Shown here: positions 1-7,467 of the stretch, one piece after another
Position numbering within the stretch: position 1 is the first letter of the stretch
Layout: each line of letters opens with the position of its first letter
Source: Candidatus Nanohaloarchaea archaeon
GTDB taxonomy: Archaea > EX4484-52 > GLR71
Assembly: GCA_030594675.1 (NCBI GenBank)
Contig: JAUVES010000009.1
Span: 1-12,224, forward strand
Direction of reading: 5' to 3'
DNA length: 12,224 nt
Notes under the pieces: generated by a model
Seen by the model: only the letters and a program-made list of their open reading frames with translations
What the model was told of the DNA's origin: nothing
The model's database searches: none
Program-made: the position numbers and the translations under genes

Positions 1-2560
1 ATGAGAAATATACTGTTGTGCTGTTGAGGTTTCCTGCAGTATCGTTCGCATAGACTGTTATGTTGTTGATACCTTCTATTGCTGTTATTGTCGTGTTCGG
101 GCTAAAGGTAACATTAGCATTGCCGTTTATGCTATATCTCCATGCATCTATGTCTTCATCTGCGCTGACATTCAAATCTATCTGCTTGCTGCTGTATGTT
201 ATGTTATCAGGAGATGACACATTAAGTGTGGGTAATGTTATATCAACTGAAAAATATACTGTGACTTCTGAAGAATTCATATTGCCATAAGTATCATTGC
301 ATGAATATGTGATATAGTGACTTGATTCAGACAGGCTTTCAACAAGGATGTACCAGTCTGCTGCGGATGTGTTTGACATTGTGACATTTGCTGCGCCGTC
401 TAAAGAATAGCCGCACCAGCCACCATCTTCATTTAATGTCAGGTTTGCCCAGACAGATGTTGAATTATAAGACTTGTTCAACGGAGATTGTATCGTTATT
501 TGAGGAGGTGTTGAGTCAATAGTGTTGAAACTGTATATATCTGAGACATTCATATTTCCTGCAGTATCGTTTGCATATACACGCCATCTTATCAAGGCAC
601 CAACTGTTGAATTTATTTGCCTGCTGGCATTGGACCAATTGCCGGTGCCTGTCATCTCTGTGTATGTACCGTTTTCAAATGTGCCTGTGCCATTGTCGAA
701 TGAAAAGATGTAACCTGCGAGGGCTATGTTGTCAGTCCAGTAAAGGCTGAAGAGGGTGTCGGTTCCGGCTTCTGTAGAGTTGGTCTGGTTGAGAGAATAT
801 TGAGGATATGTGGTGTCAACTGTAAAATAGATTGTGGACGCTGAAGCGTTCATATTTCCTGCAGTGTCATTGCAGGAGAAAGTCACATTATGAGAACCAT
901 CAGTCATAGTAGAATTCTCTTTGTACCATGTCGTGCCGCTTCCCTCCATGCTCACATTTGCTGCACCGTTAAGAGAATAACCGCACCAGTCACCATCTTC
1001 GTTTAAAGTAACATTGAACCACACAGAACTCGTATTGTACGTCTTGTTCTCAGGTGAAACAATAGTAATCTGCGGTGCTATCTCATCAATATAAGTAACA
1101 TTTATGATGAGGTGGTCAAGCAGTATATCAACATTTGAGCTACTAATTTCATAAGCAGTAAAATTCATGGCCATTTTGCTTGCTTTTTCTGCAGTATTTA
1201 TTATATCTTTTATGGAGGTACTGTCAGCTAAGGTATCATAGTAATAAGTGGTATAAGCACTGGGAGCTGTATTGGTGCTGTTCCACTCTTCCAGCAGATA
1301 CCACACAGGGGTTCCTGATTCATTATCACCTATCCATAATTTTGCCCAGCTTCCTGCTTCATCAGTTAAAGTACTATCTGTATCCCATACAAAAGTTGCA
1401 TTTATCACATTTACAGATGAACCGGCAGGTATAGTTTCATTGTCATAATCAGCCACTACAACCCAGGTTCCTCCGTTATCCAGATTATTATTTGTATCTA
1501 TAGTCGTAGTATCTGCCTGGTGAAGTGCGCTGACATCAACTGCACCATCTAAATCAGGGGCATCTGTATAACTTGTTGCATATTGTGTAATCGTGATTGA
1601 ATCGACAGCCAAATACCAATATCTTGCTTCCTGCCAGCCACCAATCTGTAATTCACCTAAAGCATATAGATAAGGTGAAATATCCGGAGCATCAAACCCA
1701 TAGTAAATATTATATGTTTCTCCTTTGATAAGATTTTTATCCCATGTCAATTCCTTGGTATCACCAGTGGTTGTTATAGACAGACCCTGCTGTGGTGTTA
1801 TTTCAAAAGATGCAGGTATATATTCTTTGATTAATCCAATATAGTTTCTATTTGCCTTGATTGTGAAGTTCATCACATACGGAACGGGAGGATAAATCCT
1901 TGTTGGCCCATCTCTTGCAACATCGAAATCAACAGAAGTCTGTACTGTAATTTCATCTGTAATAGTCCTAACACCATTAGATGTGACTGCTGTTAAATTC
2001 AGTATGTAAGTCCCGGCAGAATTCACTGTGTAATTTGTGTAATAATCAGGTAAATCAGTAACACTATAAACAGAACATTCAGGACTTATCTTTATTAGAC
2101 CATTTTTAGTTGACAAGATTGTTTTTTTATCATTTGGATCAATAATCCCTAAAGCAACATCAGCATCGCAAACCATGTGGCCATTATCATCTAAAACTGC
2201 AATCCCAATAAATACTGTTTCATTTTCTAAATATATTGATTTATGGGTATTAATTGCCAGAACCCCCCATGTAAAGTCCTGTTCTTGGGTGTAGATTTCA
2301 CCATCTTTTGTCAATTCGACTTCAATTTCTTGCCCGACATCTGCCTGTTTCCCGTCATGATACACTGAAGTTTTTATAGATTTGGTTTCAGTCGCTTCAA
2401 AATACCATACACTGGGGTAATCTTTATAATATGTCCATCCGGTAGAGCTTCCTGAAGTAAAATTACTGTTCACAACAAGATTCTGCTGAAGAGAATAGAT
2501 TGAAGGCATGAGTATGGATAAGGTGGATATCAAAAAAAACAGAAGATATCTTTTTTTCAA
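1..2560 (-). CDS. Large secreted surface protein with tandem Ig-like repeats (C-terminus beyond left edge)
   Basis: Open on the minus strand from a TTG codon at 2560-2558 to the left edge, giving 853 visible residues and no stop. The TTG start is chosen because it directly yields a textbook signal peptide (Lys2-Lys3-Arg4, then a hydrophobic stretch to about residue 23), lies 8 nt after an AGGTG ribosome site, and no in-frame ATG precedes it. The next ATG (residue 18) would destroy the signal. Residues 24-240 look like beta-sandwich domains with Cys131 and Cys162. Residues 240-325 contain an 'APDISPYLY-LG-L-IG' and 'EARYW--A-D' block that I have seen in CPR/DPANN surface proteins. Residues 330-490 form another beta-rich domain. 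From residue 496 there are four Ig-like units in alternating types (Cys-paired and Cys-free), repeating every 190 residues. N-x-S/T sequons are dense there (about 31 in 358 residues by hand count). Last visible gene of the operon. Probably an adhesin or stalk; exact role unknown. Confidence 0.88.
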   Translation of the reverse strand, partial: MKKRYLLFFLISTLSILMPSIYSLQQNLVVNSNFTSGSSTGWTYYKDYPSVWYFEATETKSIKTSVYHDGKQADVGQEIEVELTKDGEIYTQEQDFTWGVLAINTHKSIYLENETVFIGIAVLDDNGHMVCDADVALGIIDPNDKKTILSTKNGLIKISPECSVYSVTDLPDYYTNYTVNSAGTYILNLTAVTSNGVRTITDEITVQTSVDFDVARDGPTRIYPPVPYVMNFTIKANRNYIGLIKEYIPASFEITPQQGLSITTTGDTKELTWDKNLIKGETYNIYYGFDAPDISPYLYALGELQIGGWQEARYWYLAVDSITITQYATSYTDAPDLDGAVDVSALHQADTTTIDTNNNLDNGGTWVVVADYDNETIPAGSSVNVINATFVWDTDSTLTDEAGSWAKLWIGDNESGTPVWYLLEEWNSTNTAPSAYTTYYYDTLADSTSIKDIINTAEKASKMAMNFTAYEISSSNVDILLDHLIINVTYIDEIAPQITIVSPENKTYNTSSVWFNVTLNEDGDWCGYSLNGAANVSMEGSGTTWYKENSTMTDGSHNVTFSCNDTAGNMNASASTIYFTVDTTYPQYSLNQTNSTEAGTDTLFSLYWTDNIALAGYIFSFDNGTGTFENGTYTEMTGTGNWSNASRQINSTVGALIRWRVYANDTAGNMNVSDIYSFNTIDSTPPQITIQSPLNKSYNSTSVWANLTLNEDGGWCGYSLDGAANVTMSNTSAADWYILVESLSESSHYITYSCNDTYGNMNSSEVTVYFSVDITLPTLNVSSPDNITYSSKQIDLNVSADEDIDAWRYSINGNANVTFSPNTTITAIEGINNITVYANDTAGNLNSTTVYFS
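2..505 (-). repeat. Tandem 570-bp coding repeat, second copy (cut by the edge)
   Basis: Encodes residues 686-853 of the same protein. It again has a Cys-paired Ig-like unit (Cys716 in WCGYSLDGAAN, Cys754 in YSCNDTYGNMN) and then a Cys-free unit (WRYSINGNANVTF, VYANDTAGNLN). Similarity to the first copy is visible at DNA level, for example 390-440 against 960-1008, and the 'tttcctgcagt' block that recurs near 30, 555 and 855. Further copies may follow beyond the left edge. Confidence 0.83.
506..1075 (-). repeat. Tandem 570-bp coding repeat, first copy
   Basis: Encodes residues 496-685 of the left-edge surface protein. It holds one Ig-like unit with paired cysteines (Cys526 in WCGYSLNGAAN and Cys563 in FSCNDTAGNMN), followed by a Cys-free unit ending in VYANDTAGNMN. 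The next 190 residues repeat the same order, starting PQITI-SP-NK-YN in both copies. Confidence 0.85.
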
Positions 2561-4998
2561 TTTTTCAACACCTTTTTTCTTTTTTTGGTTTTAACTGGTT
2601 TTTTTTCTTTCCGGGAAACCATACTCTGCTTTGTCTTTATTGTCTGGAGCATATTATTGCGGATATCAAATATAAGCTGTTTATTAATTTTTCTTAATTC
2701 CTGGTCATATAGAGTTGTCAGCCTTCGTTTCCTGAACAGAAGTGCTGTTGAAATGCTGATGAATGCAAATACTGCAAGATATATAGCTCCACTCTGGGCT
2801 ATTATCTGTAAAGATTGTCCTGTCGGCATACCAATTGAAGGAAATATATCAAAAGATGAAAGGGTTTCTGAAGTGTCTGATGATACGGATACTGTATCTA
2901 TACTTTCGTTTCTCAGTGGAAGTATGTTCATCACAAAACCATGCCCTTTAGAAAAACCGATACCTGAAATCTCAAAAGATGCACTTGTAATGCCGACAGT
3001 CGCATTTTCTGGTATTATGAAATAAACAATTACTGGAATTTCTTCAGACTTTTTTAAGATATCAATCGTTTCGGGGTATATCATCTGATAATAACTGTCT
3101 TCTATATTTTTCAATGAAATCGAAATATTTGACAGATCAGCTTCACCCGTATTTATCACAAGAAACTGCACTTCGGAAGATTCGCCTAGATTTAACCTGA
3201 CAGTATCAGAACTTACTACAGAGACATCTTTGCTTTTTACAACCTCAAAAATTATCTGTTTCTGTGATGAGATATAAGGGTCTTTAGACAACTCTACAAG
3301 AAGTGTATAATTGCCCTCAACACCGGGATTTTGTATATTGAAAGAAAAAAGCCCTTTTGAATCTGAGACTGATGATGCAGTTATGGCTGTTGCTTCAATA
3401 GATGCGTTCAAGATTGCATCAGGCACTATATCTTTTGCGCTGTCCTGGCTTAAGCCAGTTATCCTTATATCCTCATTGATATTATAACTCACCTTTTCAA
3501 GAGCTGCTCCAAGGCTCAAAGAATCCTTGCTACCCACAATGTATGCTGCACCAATCACTGCATCAGAAATTGTTGCGGTCTTTCTCAGGCTGTCTATAAC
3601 TGAGGGAATAATGGTCCATTCTGAATTACATTTCCTGTTTCCTGTATTCCAGCTATTGCATGCATATACTTCAATCGATGAGATATCATTGATTTTTGCA
3701 GAATCGTATTTTATCTTGATGTTGGCAGATAAATAATCCAGCTCTGATGCTAATGCATAATAGAATACGCCTTCACCTGAAATGCCACCCACATGGGTCG
3801 TATAGAGAGATTGATATTTTATAGGGTCTTCAAAAGCATCTATGTCTGCATCAAATATGTCAAGCACTGCAAAATCATCTTTTACCTGTATATTATAGTC
3901 ATCTGGAGGGAATGAGATTGAATATTTTCCTGAAATATCAGTCCTGACCTCTTTTCTGAGACTTCCGGAATCAAAAATAAGGTCAACCTTATGGTTGCCC
4001 GTGTCTGAAAAGATTACTCCTGAAGCAGAGATGACATATATTATGTTTTCTGAATCCTGAACTGTATGAGAATTATCATCAAAATCAATCTTAAGCTTAT
4101 GCCTGCCTGCAGATAAAGAAGGGAGCTCAAATGCCAGATCATAAGCATTGCTTGTGGAAGAAGATGAAATATCAAAAATATCTACCTTTGTTGAATCCAG
4201 GCGAACAGATATATAATCTTCCAATATAGTTATTGGAGTGCCGCGATAGGTTGCCTTGAGTGTTGCTGTGATTGTATCTCCTGAAGACACCCAATCCTCA
4301 TCAATATCAGTAATTGAAAAATCTAAGGGGGATATGATATCAACAGCCTTATCTATTGAGACTTTAGCACCTGAATAATCTGCTGATATGGAAAGGATGG
4401 AGGGTGCAGATACAAGTGCATTAATTTCAAATCTCAAAACCCACCCTTTCTCAAAGTCATAATAAGGCTGCGATGCAAAAGATCTTGCTTCATTATTAAT
4501 AAACATACTGAAAGATACATCATTAGATGTTATCGTGTTTCCGTCTTTTTTGACAAATAGGCTTACCTCTGCTATATCCCCGATATATATCGGTGATGCC
4601 ATATCGCTTATCTCAATACTTAGATTTGAGACAATGAATGATATTGAAGAATTTGTTGATTCGCCCAATTCATTTTCACAATAAGTGATGACATCAAAAG
4701 TCCCTGCCTTATTGAAATTTGATGATTCTGCAGTTGAGATAGCCAGGCAATATGTGCTGTTCGCATCAGAAAGGAAAGAATTTCCGGGAAACAATGCGGT
4801 TGAAGTACTGATGTCTGCATATACGCCGGATATCGCTGAACCGTTGTCATCGGTACAGTTAAGGAAGATAGTTTCTGTCTCACCAAGCCAGATCTCCTGC
4901 GACTGGACATAAAGATTGTTGATTTCAGGGAATGCATATGCAAAATTTCCCAGAGATAACAAGGATATGAAAATAAATAAAAATATCCCCCATCTCAT
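2557..4998 (-). CDS. 813-residue type I membrane surface protein with Lys-rich cytoplasmic tail
   Basis: I start this gene at the ATG at 4998, 6 nt after GGTG (5008-5005), rather than at the GTG at 5007, which lies within that ribosome site. Residues 1-22 are a signal peptide (cleavage probably after AYA). The ectodomain is a chain of beta-sandwich segments. Residues 24-125 carry Cys48, Cys84 and Cys107. Residues 126-325 hold two Ig-like stretches. Residues 333-375 resemble the carboxypeptidase-regulatory-like fold (TDISGKYSISFPP-DYNI). Residues 400-490 include Cys447 and Cys457 and a 'W-IIPSVIDS---TATI' strand pattern. Residues 500-585 look Ig-like, and residues 595-680 resemble a NEW3-type domain (LGESSEVQFLVINTGEADLSN). 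One membrane helix spans about 732-754, then FRKRR and a roughly 55-residue basic tail ending in KTKKRKK. Only about 10 sequons are seen. No enzyme motif; probably a structural or binding surface protein. The stop overlaps the next start by 4 nt. Confidence 0.9.
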   Translation of the reverse strand: MRWGIFLFIFISLLSLGNFAYAFPEINNLYVQSQEIWLGETETIFLNCTDDNGSAISGVYADISTSTALFPGNSFLSDANSTYCLAISTAESSNFNKAGTFDVITYCENELGESTNSSISFIVSNLSIEISDMASPIYIGDIAEVSLFVKKDGNTITSNDVSFSMFINNEARSFASQPYYDFEKGWVLRFEINALVSAPSILSISADYSGAKVSIDKAVDIISPLDFSITDIDEDWVSSGDTITATLKATYRGTPITILEDYISVRLDSTKVDIFDISSSSTSNAYDLAFELPSLSAGRHKLKIDFDDNSHTVQDSENIIYVISASGVIFSDTGNHKVDLIFDSGSLRKEVRTDISGKYSISFPPDDYNIQVKDDFAVLDIFDADIDAFEDPIKYQSLYTTHVGGISGEGVFYYALASELDYLSANIKIKYDSAKINDISSIEVYACNSWNTGNRKCNSEWTIIPSVIDSLRKTATISDAVIGAAYIVGSKDSLSLGAALEKVSYNINEDIRITGLSQDSAKDIVPDAILNASIEATAITASSVSDSKGLFSFNIQNPGVEGNYTLLVELSKDPYISSQKQIIFEVVKSKDVSVVSSDTVRLNLGESSEVQFLVINTGEADLSNISISLKNIEDSYYQMIYPETIDILKKSEEIPVIVYFIIPENATVGITSASFEISGIGFSKGHGFVMNILPLRNESIDTVSVSSDTSETLSSFDIFPSIGMPTGQSLQIIAQSGAIYLAVFAFISISTALLFRKRRLTTLYDQELRKINKQLIFDIRNNMLQTIKTKQSMVSRKEKKPVKTKKRKKVLKN
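2569..2573 (-). promoter_or_regulatory. Ribosome binding site deciding the TTG start at 2560
   Basis: On the minus strand AGGTG lies 8 nt before the TTG and matches the archaeal GGAGGTGAT consensus. It sits inside the last codons of the upstream 813-residue gene, so translation of the two genes is probably coupled through the 4-nt TTGA stop/start overlap at 2560-2557. Confidence 0.65.
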
Positions 4999-5002
4999 AC
5001 AT

Positions 5003-5010
5003 ATCACCTT
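5003..5010 (-). promoter_or_regulatory. Ribosome binding site for the 813-residue protein
   Basis: The minus strand reads AAGGTGAT, a strong match to the archaeal Shine-Dalgarno consensus. Its GGTG core ends 6 nt before the ATG at 4998. Because of this, the GTG inside it (5007-5005) is unlikely to be the start. Confidence 0.7.
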
Positions 5011-5013
5011 AAA

Positions 5014-5751
5014 TCAATCAAATAAATCCATAAACATGCCTATCCATTTTCTGATGCCTGATTCTTTCTTGAGCAAAAATGTTTTTTCACCATAATATAT
5101 TCCATCCTCACTTACAGCGACCAAGGTAATCTCTGCTTCACGGAACAGGCCAGCATCATAATACATTTGTGTGGATCTTGATTTTCCTGCAATCACATCT
5201 TCAATGACTGCCTGCTCAAAAAGCCATCCAGTTGTATATTTCACAGGATAAACTATTATCTTTCCTGTATCATTTTTTGCAGTTATCCTGATTTTTATCT
5301 TATCATCATATACACGAATCTTATCAATATCTATCGCATCTGAAGATGTTGCTGCCTTGTTAAATACCCATGTAATATCCTCAATATCAACAATATCATA
5401 AGCTCTGTAAAGCCTTGCATTTGCTGTAATTATTTTGTCTTCCGGCTCATACCAATACATATTGATTGTGTCTCTCTCACCTGGATTAAGCAGAGATTCA
5501 CTACTCCAGATTGATGTGACTTTTTTGGTCTCGTCTAATATATCAAGCCGAATACGGGCTGCATAGGCAACACTTCCTGAATTGAACACATCGTAGCTTG
5601 CAGACATAACATTGCTGTTTAACATGCAACAATCAATATATTTTACATCAGTATTCAATAATTCAATAACATTGACTTCAACGGATGTGCCGTATACGGC
5701 AGGAATCAGCATTAAGGTAAACAATAAAGCCAATTGCCTGTTTTTTAACAT
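5014..5751 (-). CDS. 245-residue secreted two-domain beta-sandwich protein, unknown function
   Basis: Start taken as the ATG at 5751, 6 nt after GGTG (5761-5758). The open frame extends upstream to a TTG at 5763, but that start would overlap the ribosome site. Residues 1-22 form a signal peptide (Lys3, Arg5, hydrophobic core, cleavage near VYG-TS). Residues 23-130 look like a CARDB-type sandwich ('YDVFNSGSVAYAARIRLDI', 'LLNPGERDTINMYW'), with vicinal Cys41-Cys42. Residues 140-228 form a second beta-rich domain. The last residues (GIRKWIGMFMDLFD) could make an amphipathic helix. There is no C-terminal membrane anchor, so the protein is probably secreted or held by its partners. It lies 12 nt after the 180-residue gene and 15 nt before the 813-residue gene, in the middle of the operon. 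I do not recognise a named family. Confidence 0.85.
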   Translation of the reverse strand: MLKNRQLALLFTLMLIPAVYGTSVEVNVIELLNTDVKYIDCCMLNSNVMSASYDVFNSGSVAYAARIRLDILDETKKVTSIWSSESLLNPGERDTINMYWYEPEDKIITANARLYRAYDIVDIEDITWVFNKAATSSDAIDIDKIRVYDDKIKIRITAKNDTGKIIVYPVKYTTGWLFEQAVIEDVIAGKSRSTQMYYDAGLFREAEITLVAVSEDGIYYGEKTFLLKKESGIRKWIGMFMDLFD

Positions 5752-5757
5752 AGCATG

Positions 5758-5761
5758 CACC
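5758..5761 (-). promoter_or_regulatory. Ribosome binding site for the 245-residue protein
   Basis: GGTG on the minus strand begins 2 nt after the TGA stop of the upstream gene and ends 6 nt before the ATG at 5751. Spacing is identical to that before the 813-residue gene. It favours the internal ATG over the TTG at 5763. Confidence 0.6.
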
Positions 5762-5763
5762 AA

Positions 5764-6306
5764 TCATAAAAATAATGTCATAAAACTGTATTTTGCCCTC
5801 TTGATAACCAGGTTTATTTCACCTGAATAATTTCCCACAGGAGTATTCTTATCTGTCTTGAGCATAATTTCTATATCTTTAATAACTTCAGGCTTAAGAT
5901 AAAAATTATTGTCATTATACTGAATCATTGAAGATATATTTCCGTATGAAAAAAACAGCATCTTTGCTGTATCCTCCTGTGTATTTTTCAGGGTCAAAAA
6001 ACGCACTCCCATGGCTCCGCCTGTTGGCACTATTCCAAAATCAAGACTTGTAGATTCTAAAGAGAAGCCAATTGATATATTCTGCCCTTTACTCTTACTT
6101 ATCTCTACAGAGGTAGGATATTTGCTTATCTCATAAGTGAAGAACAGATTATCATCATATAAAACTGTATGGTCAGTCACAAGCGTATCAGGTTCAAGAT
6201 ATGGCATAATCAATATATCTGCCTTAAAAAATAGAAATATAAACAGAATTATTAGCAAAAATATAGTATATTTTTTTATTTTTTTATTTTTTGATGATTT
6301 ATTCAT
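5764..6306 (-). CDS. 180-residue signal-anchored protein with a Hydin/camelysin-like beta domain
   Basis: Residues 1-12 are strongly basic (MNKSSKNKKIKK), followed by a hydrophobic helix (13-27) with no clear cleavage site, so this is probably an N-terminal membrane anchor with the rest outside. Residues 85-172 form one beta-sandwich with 'TSLDFGIVPTGGAMGVRFLTLKN' and 'TPVGNYSGEINLVIK'. That pattern resembles ASPM/SPD-2/Hydin-like domains and the 'LDFG-V--G' strand of SipW-dependent camelysin/TasA-type proteins; this is resemblance only. No Shine-Dalgarno precedes the ATG. A TATA-like box about 34 nt upstream would give a near-leaderless transcript. It is the first gene of the tightly packed group and its stop lies 12 nt before the next ATG. 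Small size and anchoring suggest an accessory envelope subunit. Confidence 0.85.
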   Translation of the reverse strand: MNKSSKNKKIKKYTIFLLIILFIFLFFKADILIMPYLEPDTLVTDHTVLYDDNLFFTYEISKYPTSVEISKSKGQNISIGFSLESTSLDFGIVPTGGAMGVRFLTLKNTQEDTAKMLFFSYGNISSMIQYNDNNFYLKPEVIKDIEIMLKTDKNTPVGNYSGEINLVIKRAKYSFMTLFL

Positions 6307-6336
6307 AGCAAACTAAAATAAATTAGTCCTGAGTGC

Positions 6337-6344
6337 TTATATAA
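6337..6344 (-). promoter_or_regulatory. TATA-like box upstream of the 180-residue gene
   Basis: The minus strand reads TTATATAA, centred about 34 nt before the ATG at 6306. With the usual archaeal TATA-to-start distance of about 26 nt, the leader would be under 10 nt. This agrees with the missing Shine-Dalgarno. No B-recognition element was scored. Confidence 0.45.
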
Positions 6345-6374
6345 TTTATGAGAAAATAGGGTTTTAATTCCCGA

Positions 6375-6386
6375 TTTTTATATAAT
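6375..6386 (-). promoter_or_regulatory. Second TATA-like tract in the 84-bp gap
   Basis: The minus strand reads ATTATATAAAAA just after the stop of the 335-residue gene. As a promoter for the 180-residue gene it would leave a leader of about 50 nt. AT-richness makes chance occurrence quite possible; the box at 6337-6344 is better placed. Confidence 0.3.
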
Positions 6387-6390
6387 CACC

Positions 6391-7398
6391 CTATACTTTC
6401 CGTGCATTTCTATCGCCTTTCCTGTAAATGAGATATGCAACGACCAGTATTATTATCAATATTATCAAGAATATGTTATTCCCTTTAGGGATATCCAGGT
6501 GAGAAACTTCTGCTTTTGGAATAATCTTTGGCGTCTCTATAGATAACATAACCTGTTTTGATGATGAATTTATATTATACAATACTGTAGAATTCACAAT
6601 ATAGTTACCCGGAGGTATCTTTTCAGGATTGAAACTGGCACTTAAGATTCCAATCTCACCAGGCAGTACAGATACATATGCTGAATGTCCTGCATCAACC
6701 AATGTGCCATTCTCATAAGAGATTGCTATATCCGGGCTATATGATGAGAATGTTGCAGTGCCTGTATTCTGAAAATATACATCAAGAATAACATTATTGC
6801 CTGAACTGCCCTGCATGATATCCAATACATTTCCGCTGACAACACAAACACCATCAACTTTAAATTTTACAGTGATTGCCACCAATGCAACTATACTTAC
6901 GGAACTGCCTGAATCTTTGCTGATATACGGTGTTGGCGCTATCCTGAATGCATGATAACAGGGCTGTGCATCATCTGGAACTTCCAATACAAAATTTACT
7001 TTTTTCCAGTCTGATATGGTCCCGCCTTTAGTGTTCAATGAGACATTGGTGGATTTGAGCACATAAGGGTTGTTTGGAAAATATACCCATCCTGAACTGT
7101 CCTCCTCTGAAGCAAGATTTACTATATCTGAATTTGCAGATTTCTTAAAATAATCAAAATTTATAGGCAAAGATTTTAATTTAACGACAATCTCATCCGA
7201 GGATGAAGTTACAATAAAAAATGAACCTACAACTTTTTCTCCCCTCTCCAAGGTCCCAAGATCAAGAACTAATGGAGAAACACCGACCTGAAACTCTTTT
7301 GCAGATACAGGAACTGCCAGGATGAAAGAGATGAATATATAAATCATGAAGATATAGCAGGTTGTGTGAACTTGTTTTTTTGAATATGAGAATACCAT
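6391..7398 (-). CDS. 335-residue exported protein, DUF916-like two-domain plan with C-terminal anchor
   Basis: An N-terminal signal peptide (Lys7-Lys8, hydrophobic 15-31) ends in VPVSA, a good signal peptidase site before Lys34. Domain 1 (35-190) starts 'FQVGVSPLVLDLGTLERGEK', includes 'WVYFPNN', 'FVLEVPDDAQPCYHAFRI' and 'VALVAITVKFKV', and has Cys147 and Cys185 as a possible disulfide. Domain 2 (195-290) is CARDB-like ('NNVILDVYFQNTGTATF', 'IPPGNYIVNSTVLYN'). A membrane helix spans 308-325, then a short basic tail (RKGDRNARKV). The plan of exported beta domain, second beta domain, membrane helix and basic tail resembles bacterial DUF916/DUF3324 (WxL-interacting) proteins. This is inference from layout and a few strand motifs, not a verified homology. 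A weak ribosome site (GTGAT, 5 nt before the ATG) and a TATA tract about 33 nt upstream support the chosen start. It heads the co-oriented gene run. Confidence 0.87.
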   Translation of the reverse strand: MVFSYSKKQVHTTCYIFMIYIFISFILAVPVSAKEFQVGVSPLVLDLGTLERGEKVVGSFFIVTSSSDEIVVKLKSLPINFDYFKKSANSDIVNLASEEDSSGWVYFPNNPYVLKSTNVSLNTKGGTISDWKKVNFVLEVPDDAQPCYHAFRIAPTPYISKDSGSSVSIVALVAITVKFKVDGVCVVSGNVLDIMQGSSGNNVILDVYFQNTGTATFSSYSPDIAISYENGTLVDAGHSAYVSVLPGEIGILSASFNPEKIPPGNYIVNSTVLYNINSSSKQVMLSIETPKIIPKAEVSHLDIPKGNNIFLIILIIILVVAYLIYRKGDRNARKV

Positions 7399-7430
7399 TT
7401 ACTATCACAGATTACATTATAGAAGAACCA

Positions 7431-7444
7431 TATATATATTTAAA
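7431..7444. promoter_or_regulatory. Shared divergent TATA tract
   Basis: The sequence TATATATATTTAAA lies in the 69-bp gap between two divergent genes: 33 nt before the minus-strand ATG at 7398 and 24 nt before the plus-strand ATG at 7468. It is AT-palindromic enough to serve as a TATA box on either strand. With archaeal spacing, the plus-strand transcript would be leaderless or nearly so, and the minus-strand leader about 10 nt. Confidence 0.5.
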
Positions 7445-7467
7445 CATGATAATATTAAAAACAATAT

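Noticed and set aside
2..1075. Possible CRISPR-like or other non-coding direct repeats
   Set aside because: The repeats are 570 bp long, keep the reading frame and encode Ig-like domains; there is no short repeat with unique spacers.
1180..1434. 84-residue Tyr/Leu-rich plus-strand open frame (also those at 60-290 and 522-713)
   Set aside because: All are antisense to the continuous left-edge surface gene, which stays open for 853 codons with consistent repeats.
2540..2600. Programmed frameshift in the A-rich tract fusing the 813-residue protein with the next one
   Set aside because: A complete signal peptide begins right after the overlap and the upstream protein already ends with a cytoplasmic tail, so a fusion makes poor topological sense. 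A coupled restart explains the arrangement better.
2585..3025. 146-residue plus-strand open frame
   Set aside because: It lies wholly antisense to the 813-residue gene, whose signal peptide, domains and membrane helix are coherent. The plus-strand product is an antisense shadow with no ribosome site.
4620..4943. 107-residue minus-strand open frame in another frame of the 813-residue gene
   Set aside because: It overlaps a well-supported domain-bearing frame on the same strand; its composition (Met/Ser/Gln-rich, no domain pattern) looks out of frame.
5005..5007. GTG at 5007 as the start of the 813-residue protein
   Set aside because: The GTG is part of the AAGGTGAT ribosome site; the ATG at 4998 is at the proper 6-nt spacing.
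6307..6390. Small gene or structured RNA in the 84-bp gap
   Set aside because: The gap is very AT-rich, shows no open frame worth calling and no convincing stem; only TATA-like boxes stand out.
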